Part shown: positions 35,045 to 47,274 of the stretch, in pieces
How the letters are laid out: every line of letters begins with the position of its first letter
Numbering within the stretch: position 1 is the stretch's first letter
DNA from: Prosopocoilus inquinatus
Lineage: Eukaryota > Arthropoda > Insecta > Coleoptera > Lucanidae
DNA: 64,000 nt
Assembly (NCBI GenBank): GCA_036172665.1
Contig: CM069871.1
Coordinates: 57,100,713-57,164,712 of the forward strand
Direction of reading: 5' to 3'
The notes under the pieces: model-generated
What the model was told of the DNA's origin: nothing
Database searches by the model: none
What the model saw: the letters and a program-made list of their open reading frames with translations, nothing else
Position numbers and translations under genes: made by a program

Positions 35045-36359
35045 TATACAGCGTGTCTCTAAACCTATGTCTTTAATTGAAACTACAAATAGTGGTCAAG
35101 AAAAGAAGCAAATTTGTTGTACGACTATTGGTCAGATAGCAATAATAACGCAGATAAAATTATTTTACTTCTTCATAGAAATTGTTTGAGGGTCGCTGAA
35201 TGCAGCTTAAATGTTCCGTCGGTTTTCAACTATTCTCCGACGTTCGAGGCCATAAAAAGTAATAAAAACAAGACCATGACCTAATGCACAGATATTGTAC
35301 TTAAAGCAGGTCTACTATCGTGTTTTTTGTTAATTTTAAAAGCAGACAAATTTTGTAACTAGGTAAATTCTTAATAGTTTCAAATATCCTGTGCGTGTTG
35401 CATTAATTGATGATTACTTTTGTGCTAATTCGTACATTAACAGTTAAATTTAAAAAAATTAATCTAAAGGCGATCGAAAAACTGGAAATTCTTACATCAT
35501 GTTAATTTGTAAATTGCCAATAATCAACTTACACTGTTGATTACTAAAGTTTATTGTATTTGTACAGGAAAAATAAATTTATTTATTTATTAAAACTTCG
35601 AATAAACGACGAAATAAACGTCTGCACTAGGCGAGAGCTTTTCTGTCTTTATGGTTTAAGCCGACACAGAAATTCAGGATCAATATTATCCTTATAAAAC
35701 ATGTGTTTTGTGTTGGAATGTAAACAATTAATAAAATAGTTCGACTGAGAGCTAACAAAATTATTCAATCACTTATTTTTTTATCACATAGATTAATGAG
35801 TGTACAGGCAATATAATTTATTTAAATTTTTCATCGTATTATACTTCTTGCGTTTCGTTTTTACAATAGGAATAGTTTCTGCTCTTGCAATACTTATTCT
35901 GCAGCTTTTAGTGCAATAATTAGAAAATAATTTCACGCATTTTCAATACAGTTACAAAACTAGAGTACGAAGTTGTTTAATTACTCCAGCAAAAATCTGA
36001 CGATTTTAACATAATTGTTATTATCTATTACAAAGAGGTGCCTAAACAAACGTTCTTACTTATCGCATGTTGAAAATACAAATAAACATGCCAATGTCCG
36101 CAAGTCGGATTCATATTCGTATACAATAAGACCTTGACCGAGTTCTTCTAAACGTAAATTAAAGGTTTATTGCGGTTTATTGCTTTTATCGGAATAAATT
36201 GCTGAAACAAGTCGTAAACCAAGCAGAAGTTTCAAAACAAAGGGACTGCGCTCGCTTGTGATATGTCAGTTTTTCGTTTTTCGGCAAAAAATTTCATATT
36301 TGGAGAATTAATCTCTTATGTAACGAGAAAAAGACAGAGGTTTTGAGATACCCTGTATA
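35045..36359. mobile_element. Family C TIR element, copy 2 (uninterrupted)
   Basis: Left tip TATACAGCGTGTCTCTAAAC and the right end (complement of TATACAGGGTATCTCAAAAC) are the terminal inverted repeats. The 1.3-kb body matches 8022-10226 in reverse. At about 35675-35690 it reads CAATATTATCC across the point where copy 1 carries the hAT insertion, giving an independent view of the empty site. No coding region is seen. Confidence 0.85.
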
Positions 36360-36375
36360 AGAAATTAAAAAAGAC

Positions 36376-36850
36376 TCACCTATTTCTGTCTTGTCCATCT
36401 TCTCAAAAGTTTTTGAAAAATCAATATTAGCTTGATTAATTAATTTTTTCGATGTCAATAACATCATAAATAAAAATTTAGCTTTAGAAAGAATCTTTTG
36501 ACAAATGATGCACTATCTCTGGCATACAATATTATTTTGCGGAATATCGAGCTTAAAGAAAAAATAGTTGGAATTTATGTGGATCTCAGACTTTTGGCAC
36601 TGTACATCACTTCTGCAGAAATTAAACTAAGATGGTGTACGTGGCCCTACCTTGAACTGGATTGTTAGCTTTTTTAAAATCATTTCCAGATTGTCAGATT
36701 GTCTCCTGGCAATCTAACTTAGGTGCATCACGGGGTTCCATAGGACAGTATACTCGGGCCACTACTTTTTATCATTTATTTGAATGATTTAAACTCGTTC
36801 ATTAAATTAGGTGATGCTAGTCTAAGTTTATTGTTTACGAGCATGCCCTG
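36376..36850 (+). pseudogene. LINE reverse transcriptase relic
   Basis: The first block reads PISVLSIFSKVFEKSILA, the conserved start of the RT domain in Jockey/CR1-like non-LTR elements. A middle block has degraded FRKN and GIYVDL segments (the D-containing motif A region). Then comes GVP, a stop where the Gln codon should be, DSILGPLLFIIYLNDL, the motif B region. Several frameshifts and stops separate the blocks and the FADD box is not identifiable. It begins 17 bases after the end of family C copy 2, which may have inserted into it. Confidence 0.8.
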
Positions 36851-36989
36851 CGTCACACATACATATAAAGGAAAATGTTTCGTGTTATCTCCGAAGTATT
36901 GTAATGTCATTGATTTATTCATTTTATTGTTAGATTATAAAATGCAAATTCAATTACGAATGATACTTCACATCTAACTGTCAAAAGTC

Positions 36990-37730
36990 AGTTTTCTTTT
37001 AAAAAATCGCTATTTTTGCTAACATAATTTGATGACGTATTATCCAAATTATTTTTAAATGGTCAACTAAAACGCTGGAACGCCAAAAGATGACTTAAAT
37101 TTCGTTAGATAATCATTTAATGTTAAATTATCTGTTTCAACCTGTAAATATTAGTTATGTAATAAATGTTTACACGACACACCTTTTCAAATGATTAAAA
37201 AATTTAACAGTCGTCCTGGTTGGCTCTAACAATTTATTCAAAGAGAAAATACAATGGCTTAGATCTTTGATGAAACGAAATGTTATGTCAACCTGTTCGT
37301 CTTAATTATTCCGGCATTGTCGACTCACCCTGGATCTGCTGCGATATGACCATCATAGTATTATTTTGGAGCAGCGGTCTAGCCTCCACATTGAGCTCCC
37401 GTTGTCCTCTCTTCTTTCTTTTTGATCTTCAAGATGTCTTCCACCATTTTGGAAATCGTGGTCCAATTTTCTTCACTGTCCAACATGACCCAATGACATT
37501 GTCTGGTTTTCACATCAGATGAAATATAAGAATATTGTCACGAAGGAGAATCCACTTTCTTTCTATTCGGTGTGTCTGCAGTCCTCAAAGGATCTATGCC
37601 TTGTAAAAGAATTGTGACAGATGATAAGTCAGTTGATTTTTCAGGTACCTTCGCTGCCACAAAATACCAGAACTCCTTCATTGACAACATTTTCGTATCA
37701 GAATTTATAAATACTTGAAAAACGTGTAAA
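36990..37730. other. No gene seen
   Basis: No further part of the LINE can be read with confidence. Frames at 37280-37522 (+) and 37538-37852 (-) have no recognised family. Confidence 0.4.
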
Positions 37731-37732
37731 GG

Positions 37733-37913
37733 TGAGCGTCCAGTAAGGTGGTCGGTCGGAGCGGCATGGCGCGGCTCCCAAACGAAATATATGTAAATCA
37801 ATCGAGGCGCGTCCATTAGGGCAGGAACTAGGCGCGAAATAATGTCTATCATTTACATACATTTCGTTTGGACGCCGCGCTGCTCCGACCGACCGCCCTA
37901 ATGGACGCTCAGC
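37733..37913. repeat. GC-rich hairpin MITE
   Basis: The left arm (TGAGCGTCCAGTAAGGTGGT onward) and the right arm (complement of GCTGAGCGTCCATTAGGGCG) pair over about 60 bases with few mismatches, sharing GGTCGGTCGGAGC and CAAACGAAAT. The loop is about 55 bases. The composition contrasts with the AT-rich surroundings. Confidence 0.85.
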
Positions 37914-37919
37914 TTTAGA

Positions 37920-39430
37920 ATCCAGATTCTTATGATTATTATTTTTGTGCAATTTAGTACATTTTATTTAATTAAGATACTTTACTAAATTAGAAATCAG
38001 CCTAAAGTATGAGTAATCTGAATTAGAAATCATATTGAAGTATGACTCATATGAAAATACAAAATTAGAAACACGCAGGTTATGTAAATAAGGCATTAAT
38101 CAACATTAATAATACTCGGGTGTCATGTTAAAAACAAGAACAAGCTTGTTTTTCGCTGCTTTACTCCAAATATTGCATCAGCAGTGAGTCATGGAAAAGT
38201 TGCTTAATGCAAGCTAATTCTACGAATTCCAGGGTAGTTTTAGCTTTACCACGTCAGCAGAACATAATAAGTAGGTCAAGAGAGGAAAGTTCTGGAGCAT
38301 TTCCGCATAAGAAGTCGTGGGTTTTACACGCGTCTTCTTTAGAGTTTTCTTTCAATATTCAAAATTATTTTCTGTCAGTTAATTTTCCTAAGTGTACCTG
38401 GAAGTGTCGACGTTCCGCGAAGGTCAGCTTAAATATAATAAATTCATTCTTACCTACAATTTTAGTTTAAAACAATTATTTTGAAGTGCATTAATTTTGT
38501 TGAACTTCTCTTCCTTCTCTCTTTCATATTCTAGATTCCATTTTGTGGTAATTGTTGAATTTTAAATAATTAATTGGTTTAATTGAATTCACTTTTTGTT
38601 TTATTTGTATTTGTAATCTCTTGTTATCGTACGAAAAATTTCTCTTAAATTTGAATATATCTTGTTACTTGAAAATTCAGGGTTTTTATTTAAATTACTA
38701 GAAGGGAAGATTCTTAAATAAGCCGAGAAAGAGATAAGGAGGAGTAGGCCGACTTCGATAATTACTCTAAAAATTATAGTAAGCGCCATCCGAGCAAGCC
38801 GTAGAAAACGGTTTGGAAATCGAGCTCTGGCTTTCAGTCTAGACCAAAACACGCTACTCGCAAAAAGATTCCAGATCGTAAAAATTCGTACGATTTGTTT
38901 AAAATAATTGACGATAGAAAGGGGTTGAAAGGTGGATTCCAATTTCCGTCCGCATATCTTACAGATGTTATGTTTACAAGACGAACAAGAAGCAGTTGTT
39001 ATCAAATTAATTGATGGCGTCGTCACATGAACAATCCCAGATGAATTAAGAACAAGTATAAACAATTTTATTGTCGAAGTAGGGTCCGTAATAACTTCAT
39101 TTTAATTTTTGTTCAAAGTTGAGTTTAAACCATAACATTTTGCTTGATTTCCGTCAAGAATCGCAATTGCCTTGTCCCAGTATTTTCTGGCCGCGATATG
39201 GTACCATGGTCTCTTGGTGCACTGCACCCCCGGTTTTGTTCGCTCATTTTCTTCCAGATCTCCAAAGTTTCCACTCTGAAATTCTTCTTCGTAATTTATT
39301 AACGACATCGTCTTAGGTCTTTTAGTTGCCAACAAATTAATTGAGAGAGTCCTTGCATGCACAAAACTTCGTGTATATTGTGCACTCCCTTATTGCGTAT
39401 TTTTTTTAAACCATCCTAGCTTCAAATTAT
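37920..39430. other. No recognised gene; two unassigned minus-strand frames
   Basis: Minus-strand frames of 154 codons (38601-39065) and 86 codons (39102-39362) are longer than most in the window. The first contains CSSCKHNICKICGRK, which looks like a Cys-rich cluster, but I recognise no family and see no splice or start context. They are noted, not called as genes. Confidence 0.35.
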
Positions 39431-39602
39431 TGAAAATTGTCGAGGAGGTGTATCGGCTGGTGATTGCCGTCGCCTTACGGTTGTCATATCTCCTTCCGCA
39501 TTTGTATTACGAACTAGTGAAACGCAGAAAACCCAGTTCGAAAGAGTCGGTATGAATCAAAAACCAATCCGACACTCAGCTACTGTATCTCTCACCTATA
39601 AT

Positions 39603-42355
39603 TAGGCCTGGGCACATATGCCGTAAAAAAGTCTGAATATATGCATGCAATATGTCTTAAAAAGATGTAAATACATGCCGAATATATGCTGTTTAACTGG
39701 TATATATGCAGTTAATTATCGGATATGCTGTTAAATATGCATTCGGTAAATCAAATCATAGAACACAACACAGAAAAATAGAATGTTGCGAGAATGAATT
39801 ATTTCATACATTCTTATAATAAAAATACGTATAATGTACACACAGTATTATTTTTATTCACTTTAATATACAAATATTTAATTGCTCTACATATACAATG
39901 CATGAATTAAAACTTATTACAATAAATAATCATATATTTCTTGATATTTTCTATCAAGAAACTTTGCCTATCGTCACTTAATATATTTTTGTACATTGAG
40001 AATGATCTTTCCACATCGCAAGATGTTATTGGACAATATTTAAAGAGATGTGCCTTGTTAACAATTACCTACGGATGCTCAAGGGAACCTAATGCAATGT
40101 CTAATTCTCCGTTTAGAACATGTTTTACCGCTTCTAGTGTTTTCAAACCAACATTTTTTTTTTAAAACATCTTCCAATTTATTTAAGATTTTATTGCACT
40201 TAGCGTTTTTAGGAATACTTAGAGTAGACTTAAAATTTTCAATCAACGCCAAGAAATTGACTAACTGCAAATTTTGGGTTTCTAAATTTTTAATAACACT
40301 GGGTATATTAGAAAAGTGAGCTTTAATGAATGAAAGCTGTGAACGTAATTCAGAGTTTCGCAAAATATTTTGACATTATTGAGAAATGTTCGCACCGAAG
40401 CTGTTTACTACATTTTTAATACCATCGAAATTATCACAATAAAAAAGTGCAGCCTCGATCCAAGTTCCCCATCTAGTAATAATAGGTTGTAGTGGCAATG
40501 GGATGTCAGGAAGCATTTCTATGTACAGTTGTACTCTATGTGGAGATTTTAGAAAAACTTTCTTTCCGTAATTAATTAATTGATTTAGTAATGGATATTC
40601 CATTCGAATCGCCTCAGCAACACAGTTCAATCCATGTGCTAAGCAAGTCACATGCAGCAAATTTGGATAAAATATTTTTAAATTTTGAGCAGCCTTTAAC
40701 ATATATGAAGCTCCATCAGTTACCATATACAAGATTTTATTTACATCTACTGTATTAGGTAAAAACAGCATCGAAAATGTTTCATTTATAAAACGTGAAA
40801 TTGTCAAATGATTAGTTTTTTCTAGCTGTTTTACTGCTACCAAATAACTAGGGTTTGGCTCCCCATTCAAAAAATTCCAATAATAAAATTTGCGATGTAT
40901 CTACCTTTAGCATCAGTTGTTTCATCTATCCTAAACCAAATATACTCTTTTGCAATAACATCTTTAATTTTTTGAATGTTTTCTTCGTATAATTTTGGAA
41001 TGTGAGATCTCATTGCAGTTCTTCTGGAGACTACATTTTCCTTTGTCCATTTTGCCAGAAAGCTTCTAAATTCTGGTACATCCAACTTGTTTAACGGGAT
41101 ATTACACGATATAAGAGTTTTGCATAAATCGTAATTGAATTGATCTGCATTATTTTTTTCGTCAACAAACTGCGACAACAACGGCTGCCTCAATTCAGGT
41201 GGATTTTTCTCTCTATTTTTGTGAAGAGTGGTACTAATATGTTGATCCAATTGAAACTTTTTAATAACGTTGACCAATAAATAAAGAACAAAATTAATAA
41301 TACCTATGTATATATTACAGAATTCAAATAAATAATTATCAGATAGTTGTAATTAAAATTTATTCTAAACTGGCTACTTGTTTGGCTGAATTGATGAAGA
41401 TAAATAAAGCTAAGAAGAACGTATTTCACATAAAGGACACGTAAAGGAAATTTAGGAAACAATGAAAGTTTATGATTGAAACTTAGAAAACTGTTTCCAG
41501 AAAATAAATAAATAAAAGAAAAAAACACAAAAAACGATCGCTAATATCCTAAGTGAACGAACAAAATTGAAAAAGAAATTAAGTGACAAATTTTAGAAAA
41601 AATCCTAAAAGTATTTTTTTATATTAAAAACTATGGTATAAGGAAGCAATAAAAAAATTTGAAAATGTTTCTAAAAAAAGAAAAAAACAAAACACGATCG
41701 CTGGAAACCATTTTTTCACAAAAATTAAACGAAGGAAAGACGATCAAAAATATATACATACCTTTTTTTCGCATATTGTACAAAAAACCACACTACCGTC
41801 GTACGTAAAACACGTATACTGCGTCAACCACTTTTTTATCAAATCGTTGCGAGAAGTGCCAATTTTAGGCATTTTTATCAATTCGTAAACTGCGCACCAC
41901 ACAACTTCAAGAGTTTGAAAAATATAATGAAGTTCACAATATTGCTCTGTTTAAATATACCAGTGATTTCCGAAGTTCTTAGAATTAATGGTGCACGTGT
42001 AAGGGCTAATCTCTTCTGGGTACTGACCGTGCAAGCGACCGCCAGGCGGTACCGATTGTTAACGAAATTCAGAGAATGGAATTTTTAAATTTCTAAAATT
42101 ATCTGGTTTTGTTTACTGTGTGAATAAAAAATAAATTAAAATGCAAGAATCCTAGATATGCCAATTTACATGCTGTATAAATTTCGAATATGTTTTAAAG
42201 TATGCTGTATGCAGTTAAACCTTAATATATGCCAGATATGCAAAATAAAATGACCTCTTTATCATAAAAATTGATCAAAAAACATATGTATAATAGATTT
42301 AAAGAAGATATGCCCCTTCTGGAAAGATATGCATATATGCATTTGCCCAGGCTTA
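39603..42355 (-). mobile_element. hAT transposon, complete termini and 8-bp target duplication
   Basis: Tips TAGGCCTGGGCA and TGCCCAGGCTTA match with one mismatch, and CCTATAAT flanks both ends (39595-39602 and 42356-42363). Many ATATGC-type motifs crowd the first and last 200 bases, the usual subterminal binding sites. The 2.75-kb element contains one transposase gene with an intron, on the minus strand. Confidence 0.95.
39907..41872 (-). pseudogene. hAT transposase (CGGBP1-related type), two exons, decayed
   Basis: Exon 1 (41872-41762) starts MPKIGTSRNDLIKKWL and ends FCTICEKK at a GTATGT donor. Exon 2 probably starts at 41256 after an AG, reading FQLDQHISTTLH. The join completes a C-x2-C...H-x6-H zinc finger, which supports it. 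Then come WFRIDETTDAKGRYIANF (first catalytic Asp region), LYMVTDGASYM and LLHVTCLAHGLNCVAE (central domain), RWGTWIEAALF, and the C-terminal dimerisation motif SCDVERSFSMYKNIL. Defects: a length change in a T run near 40874, an in-frame TAA near 40375, a one-base change in an A run near 40165, and an in-frame TAG near 40068. The two indels cancel overall. About 485 residues if intact. Confidence 0.9.
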
Positions 42356-42454
42356 CCTATAATACGTATACAATCCAACCAGAAAGGGAATCGAACCCCA
42401 CCTAATAGTTGCCCGGTCAAGCGTTAAACGCGTTGCTCGTGCGCGGAGCTCAAA

Positions 42455-43010
42455 TAACTCGATTATGCAGCTACTAATACACGATAATTCAATGGCATGT
42501 CCTCATACTTGTTAACTAAACAAGCTTTCGTCATATTGGCGCATCATAAAAAGTAATTGATTCGGCAACAGATCCCAAAACTATCTTCTATTTTTCAATC
42601 TAACCTTTGTCTCTGGACATTAGCTTCGATAAAGAATTGATTGATAGCTTCAGATAGTGGAACGTTAAGTGCTTTTCCATTTATTTCCAGTCCGGTTAAA
42701 GTTTAAAAACGTTTTACTTACAATTTTCATCGGACAAGAATCAACTTCAGTTAAGTTTAAAGTTAAGGACCTGTGCTTCTTTCTTCCCGACAATAAAACT
42801 TCTTCAGGTTTATCCGGTGCCGGTCCAGCTTATACAGATCGATTCACGCCGATATTTGCTCCAGTCTGCAATCAGCTTTATGCTCTAAGCCATCCTCAGT
42901 TTTTTCGCTTGAATACCACAGGACAGGTCGTCTACAATCGCCAAAAATTCCACCTTTTCAAATATGTTTAGAAGTTAGAATTTCATCTTAGAACACGCTC
43001 AGAAGTTAGA
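42455..43010. other. No recognised gene; 31-bp tandem repeat
   Basis: AGAAGTTAGAATTTCATCTT occurs twice in tandem (about 42969-43024). The 100-codon plus-strand frame 42669-42971 has no recognisable domain. Part of it resembles a noncoding segment near 6400, suggesting repeat origin. Confidence 0.4.
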
Positions 43011-43262
43011 ATTTCATCTTAGAGCAAGTTTTATAGTAACGGACCCAAGACGGAACCCTGGGAACCCCACAGGACAACTTCTTTTGCAGTTTCGTTCCAC
43101 CTCCGAAAAGCTGTCGCTTAGATAACTTCCAATCACATGACAAAGAGAGATATTTCTGTTCAGTAGCTCCATTTGAATTAAATTCCAGTTGACACTATTA
43201 AGGGAGCTTTTTGCGTCAATTGCTATTATTACTGCATCCAGTTCCTCGGAACTTTATTGCAA
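43011..43262 (-). pseudogene. LINE reverse transcriptase relic, R1/LOA-like
   Basis: The minus strand reads AIDAKSSLNSVNWNLIQMEL, a degraded form of the motif A region typical of R1-group elements (FDxxNAFNSxxW), followed by VIGSYLSD. After a frame change it reads QGSVLGPLL, the motif B region. It is shorter and of a different type from the relic at 36.4 kb. Upstream and downstream domains are not found. Confidence 0.65.
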
Positions 43263-43264
43263 TC

Positions 43265-45785
43265 TCAGACAGGTTTCATTATCGCTGGAAATAATTAAAT
43301 TCGAAAACATCAAATAATCTCACGCTTGGCATCTTATTTTAAACGTTTGTTTGGACTTTCGTTTCGAAATACTCCGGCCATGAATTAGTGCAATATTCTC
43401 GGGGCATTGTAACAGTTAAATTTAAGTTAAGTTTTCCCTCTTTGATTTTTGGGTAAGCTAGCGCTCTCTGTTAGTTTGTAGCAGGTTTGTTTCTGTTCTT
43501 GTCTCTGGGAAACTCTCTCCAGCGATTTAAATTTCCCTCCGATTTATTGGTTCTCGATAAATTTCCGGCGATCGAGAGATCGAAGAAAAGGGGCACGTGT
43601 TCCGGCATTCGCCTGATCCAAGCGATCGCTAACTGTTGGTCTTTAATCAATATTTTCTAAGTTAAATTAAAACTCATCAATCCTTTAAAATTAAGTATTT
43701 CAAATGGAAACCCTTAATTAAGGTAAGATTTTGAATAATTTCATCGCTATTTTCAATTTTCTCCTTTTTTTTGTTGTTTAAAACGTGTTCCAATTTTCAC
43801 CTCTCTTTATAGGGTTTTTCCACAGACGGTTTTTCCTTATACTAGTTATTTCCGCACTACTTATTAAGTAGCCGCCCACAAAACAAAGGTAAATAGAAAT
43901 GGTGCTGTAACAAGTACGAATTTGGTCTCGTTGATACCCATCCTCATGGTTTGTCGATCTGGGGTATTTTATCATTGACGGAAGCAGGCTCCCATTTGGA
44001 TGTCCATATTTCTAATACCAGCGTTCGCGGCGGTGACATTCGGAGGAGGCAACCAGTTTTTTTTTCTCCTTTTTGCTGATATATTTTATTTCTTTGTATC
44101 GCGTGTTTCAATTCATTCATTCATTTTATTACGAAGTTAATAATCTTTGCAACTGCGTCTGGATTTTTCATAAAAACAGAAAAAAAAAACCAAACAATAA
44201 TTAATCACTCATTATTTGATTTACATTTATTTATCTATTTTTACTTACATATTTAAAATTATTTACAATACTGTTACAAAATTAATTTCATTCTAATATT
44301 CTATAACAATTAAATTAATTACATTTTTGTAACAATCTGTAAACCAGAACGAAGATTCATGATGGTAAACATTTTTGTATTCCATGTCATTAATTTTTTT
44401 GAATGAGAGAGTTTTCATTACCTTTTAAACAGTTAAAATTTCACAATATGCCACCTTAAATGCTCAGTTATTTTACACATACTTACCAGGTTTCCAAATT
44501 TCCCCTTATTTATAAATATAATATAAATGTAAAGATTTGGTGGCGCTCAAAGTATTTAAAGTTAAATTTTTGTATAAGACCCGGTGGCAACACATTCTTA
44601 TGTCTATATATAAAAAAAAGAAGTGACAGCATCGGCACTTCTTTGTTGTTATAAATAAACAATATCGTTCGGAGACTCTATTTTATTTTTATTTTTGATA
44701 GGATTGCATTTTTTCATTTATAAGCGTATTTTTTTCTGGTTCCTGAGAATTATTATTTCACAAGTTCAGGCAACCTTAAAATTTCCGTCTCGTCTTTTTT
44801 TTATCAGATCAGTTTATGTGAACTTCAAGTTTTTATGAGCTAACATTTGAACGAATCGTTTAATTGGCCTTTGACATGATTGGCTTTTGCTTACGTTAGA
44901 TTGATACCCATCGGGCCTTCCTGATGTCACGTTAGTGTTTGTTCGGGCCTTGGAGCCCTTTCGCAAGGGCCGTCGTTTTGGGGCGACAAAATTTTGCTTT
45001 CAGAAGGAACCTCGGAGAGGTCTTCTTTGTGTAGAGCGATATATCGGCTATTGACATGCTAACTCCCAGGAGTTGTGTCAGCCTAATTCCTGACGTGCAG
45101 GATAGGTATGTTGGTGACTGCTTCTCTTTGTCGCGCAGGTTATTATTGGTGAACTTTTATTTTCCCTACAGACTTTTTGGTAAGGGCTTGCGGAGTTGCC
45201 CGTGACGATTCTTAAGGGGGAGCAGTGCCGCGGTAGTATGAATCCGGCTTTCGGCGTTGCTGTTCGATCCGATGTCATACACGTACGGGTGACAACATGC
45301 GTCCAGTTGAAAGCGTTAGAGTGGTGTTAAACAGGTGGACACCATCCTTTACTTACGACCGTTTTACCCGAATTTTACGTTATCCCTATTAGATTTTGTG
45401 TGATTAAGGCGCTTCACACCATCCTCTTAACGTTTTGTTTGGGCAAATCAAACCGTTAATTTTGATTCTCTTTGCTCATAGCTGTACAGCCCTTTGACGG
45501 ATCCGCTAAATAACTATTTGAATTTACTATCATGATTGTCTGCTGCCAAGTTTTGTTGCGACGAATATACTGTTCCTGACATTTTATTATGATTCTGTAT
45601 TCATTTAAATTTAGTAGAGTAGTTTGCGTTTATTTAAGGCGCATACACGTATGGTGGCGTTAAACTTATAACACAATGTCGTTTTGTTCGCATACTATTA
45701 TGTCATTTCTGGTAACACTGTTTGAGATTTTCGACGCTTTAGGGTATTTGCTGCTAACAAATTTTGCTATTTAACTATCCGATTC
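43265..45785. other. No gene assigned; less AT-rich in 44880-45450
   Basis: The block 44880-45450 is richer in G and C and contains a hairpin-prone GGGCCTTGGAGCCC...GGGCC segment. A 66-codon minus-strand frame (45078-45278) has no recognised family. An LTR or LINE 3' end is possible, but no repeated termini were found. Confidence 0.4.
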
Positions 45786-45883
45786 ATGCCCGGTTTCTGA
45801 AACGGTAAATAACTTTAGCTAAACATAAATTTTTCTTGACAGATAAAACTTTATGAAAAAAAAATTGTTTACGTTGCTACGTA

Positions 45884-47166
45884 CGTGGGCTGCTGGAAAA
45901 TTTTCTGGAATCCAGTAGGTCTAGAATTGTTAGCGTTTATCAACTATCATATTTGAAAAATTTGACGTTTCGCGCCTATAATTCTATTGACAGTTCCTAT
46001 CCAAGTGAACTAGTTTTGTTTGTACAGCATTTGACAAAAAGTAATTTTGTGTAAACACGGAAATCTCGCGTGAAAATTTTCGTGTCATGATTTTTTACGA
46101 TTTCAAATGTGGTCTAATGCCGAAACAATACCTCGATCGGCTTCATTTGGCTTTTGGAGGTGAAGCACTATCAAAGAGCAGTGTTTATAATTGGTTTGCC
46201 GAATTCCAGCGTGGACGTACCTCTCTCAGTGACGAATTTCGTGAAGGTCGTCCATCAACATCTGTTGTTGCCACTAATGTAGATGCTGTGCGTGAAATGC
46301 TTGAGCGAGATCGACATGTGACTACCGTGAGATTCAAGCATCCTTACGCATTGACATGAAAGCAATACACCAGATTTTGCATGATCATTTGAACGTACGA
46401 AAGCTTTGCAGTCGTTGGATCCCACACAATTTAACAGAAGCGCAAAAACAGGGTCGTGTCAAATGGTGCGAAGAAATGCTCAAGAAATTCAATAGAGGTC
46501 GTTCAAATTTAGTTTATAACATCGTTACTGGTGACGAAACGTGGATCTATTCGTACGAGCCAGAAAATAAACAACAATCTACCGTTTGGATGTTTCAAAA
46601 TGAACCAAAACCAACAAAAGTTGTACCTTCACGCAGTGCTGCGAAGCAAATGATTGCTTGTTTCTTTGGTTTAACTGGACATGTAGCAACCAACCGTGGC
46701 TTTCGAGGATCAAAAAATCGCGAATGCTGACTAGTATACTACAATTTGTTTGCCGGAAGTCATCGATCAAATAAGAAGAAACAATCGACGAATTATTCTC
46801 CATCATGACAACGCCATCTCTCACTCAGCCCGTCAAAACAGTTGATTTTTTGTCCAACAAAAATGTTGAATTAATGACTCATTGTCCATATTCACCTGAT
46901 TTATTTCCTAATGATTTATTTTTGTTCCCAAATATCAAAAATAAAATAAGCGATTGTCGTCGGCTGAAGCAGCGGTTGAAACATTCCGGACACTGGTTTC
47001 TGAGGTACCATCTTTAGAGTGGAAAACGTGCTTTAGAAATTGGTTCGAGCGTATGCAAAAGTGTATTGACGTCAAAGGCGAATACTTCGAAAAACAATGA
47101 TACCGTTTACCAAATTTCATATGCGTCTTTTCATACCGTTTCTAGAAACTTTTCCAGCAGCTCACG
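45884..47166 (+). mobile_element. mariner element with complete ends
   Basis: Inverted repeats of about 27 bases (CGTGGGCTGCTGGAAAATTT on the left; complement CGTGAGCTGCTGGAAAAGTT on the right), with TA just outside each end. Total length is 1,283 bases, the classical mariner size. The single transposase gene inside is broken. Confidence 0.93.
46063..47100 (+). pseudogene. mariner transposase, decayed
   Basis: Start to stop spans 346 codons, exactly the family size. The start codon appears as ATC at 46063, in frame with the first recognisable residues ENFRVMIFYDFKCGL. The N-terminal helix-turn-helix (SVYNWFAEFQRGRTSL) is intact. The catalytic Asp residues are visible in VTGDETWIYSYEP, ILHHDNAISHS and CPYSPDLFPNDLFLF, about 34 residues separating the last two once a frameshift is allowed for. 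Frame changes lie near 46335, 46690, 46845 and 46970, with stops in between. The end, WFERMQKCIDVKGEYFEK, is typical. Frameshifts cancel over the full length. The subfamily was not assigned. Confidence 0.93.
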
Positions 47167-47274
47167 TATACATTTTACCTACAGATTTTTTCAAATTTTT
47201 TTGTAGGTTATGGTGAAATTATTTTGAGTTTACCTCTACATAAAGTTGTCTCATTTCAGAAACCGGGCATCATT

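Larger units (their letters stand above)
39436..42452 (-). mobile_element. SINE-like retroposon interrupted by the hAT element
   Basis: To the right of the hAT element, the minus strand carries GTGGGGTTCGATTCCC, a good RNA polymerase III B box, at 42373-42388. To the left, from 39602 down to about 39436, a body of about 165 bases follows. The two parts are continuous once the hAT element and one copy of its duplicated target are removed. The A box and tail are not clear, so the SINE label is tentative. Confidence 0.4.
45788..47268. repeat. MITE (GCCCGGTTTCTGAAA ends) split by a mariner element
   Basis: GCCCGGTTTCTGAAA at 45788 and its complement ending at 47268 are the outer inverted repeats. 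Removing the mariner element between them leaves about 200 bases. A MITE with a similar CCCGGTTTC tip lies at 61741-61880. Confidence 0.7.

Noticed and set aside
38601..39362. Minus-strand frames of 154 and 86 codons as host exons
   Set aside because: A Cys cluster is visible, but no recognised family, start context or splice signals support a gene.
42669..42971. 100-codon plus-strand frame as a gene
   Set aside because: No domain is recognised and it lies in repeat-like sequence next to LINE and hAT relics.
43380..44140. LTR of a Gypsy-type retrotransposon
   Set aside because: Sequence texture is suggestive, but no second LTR, primer-binding site or gag/pol frame was found.
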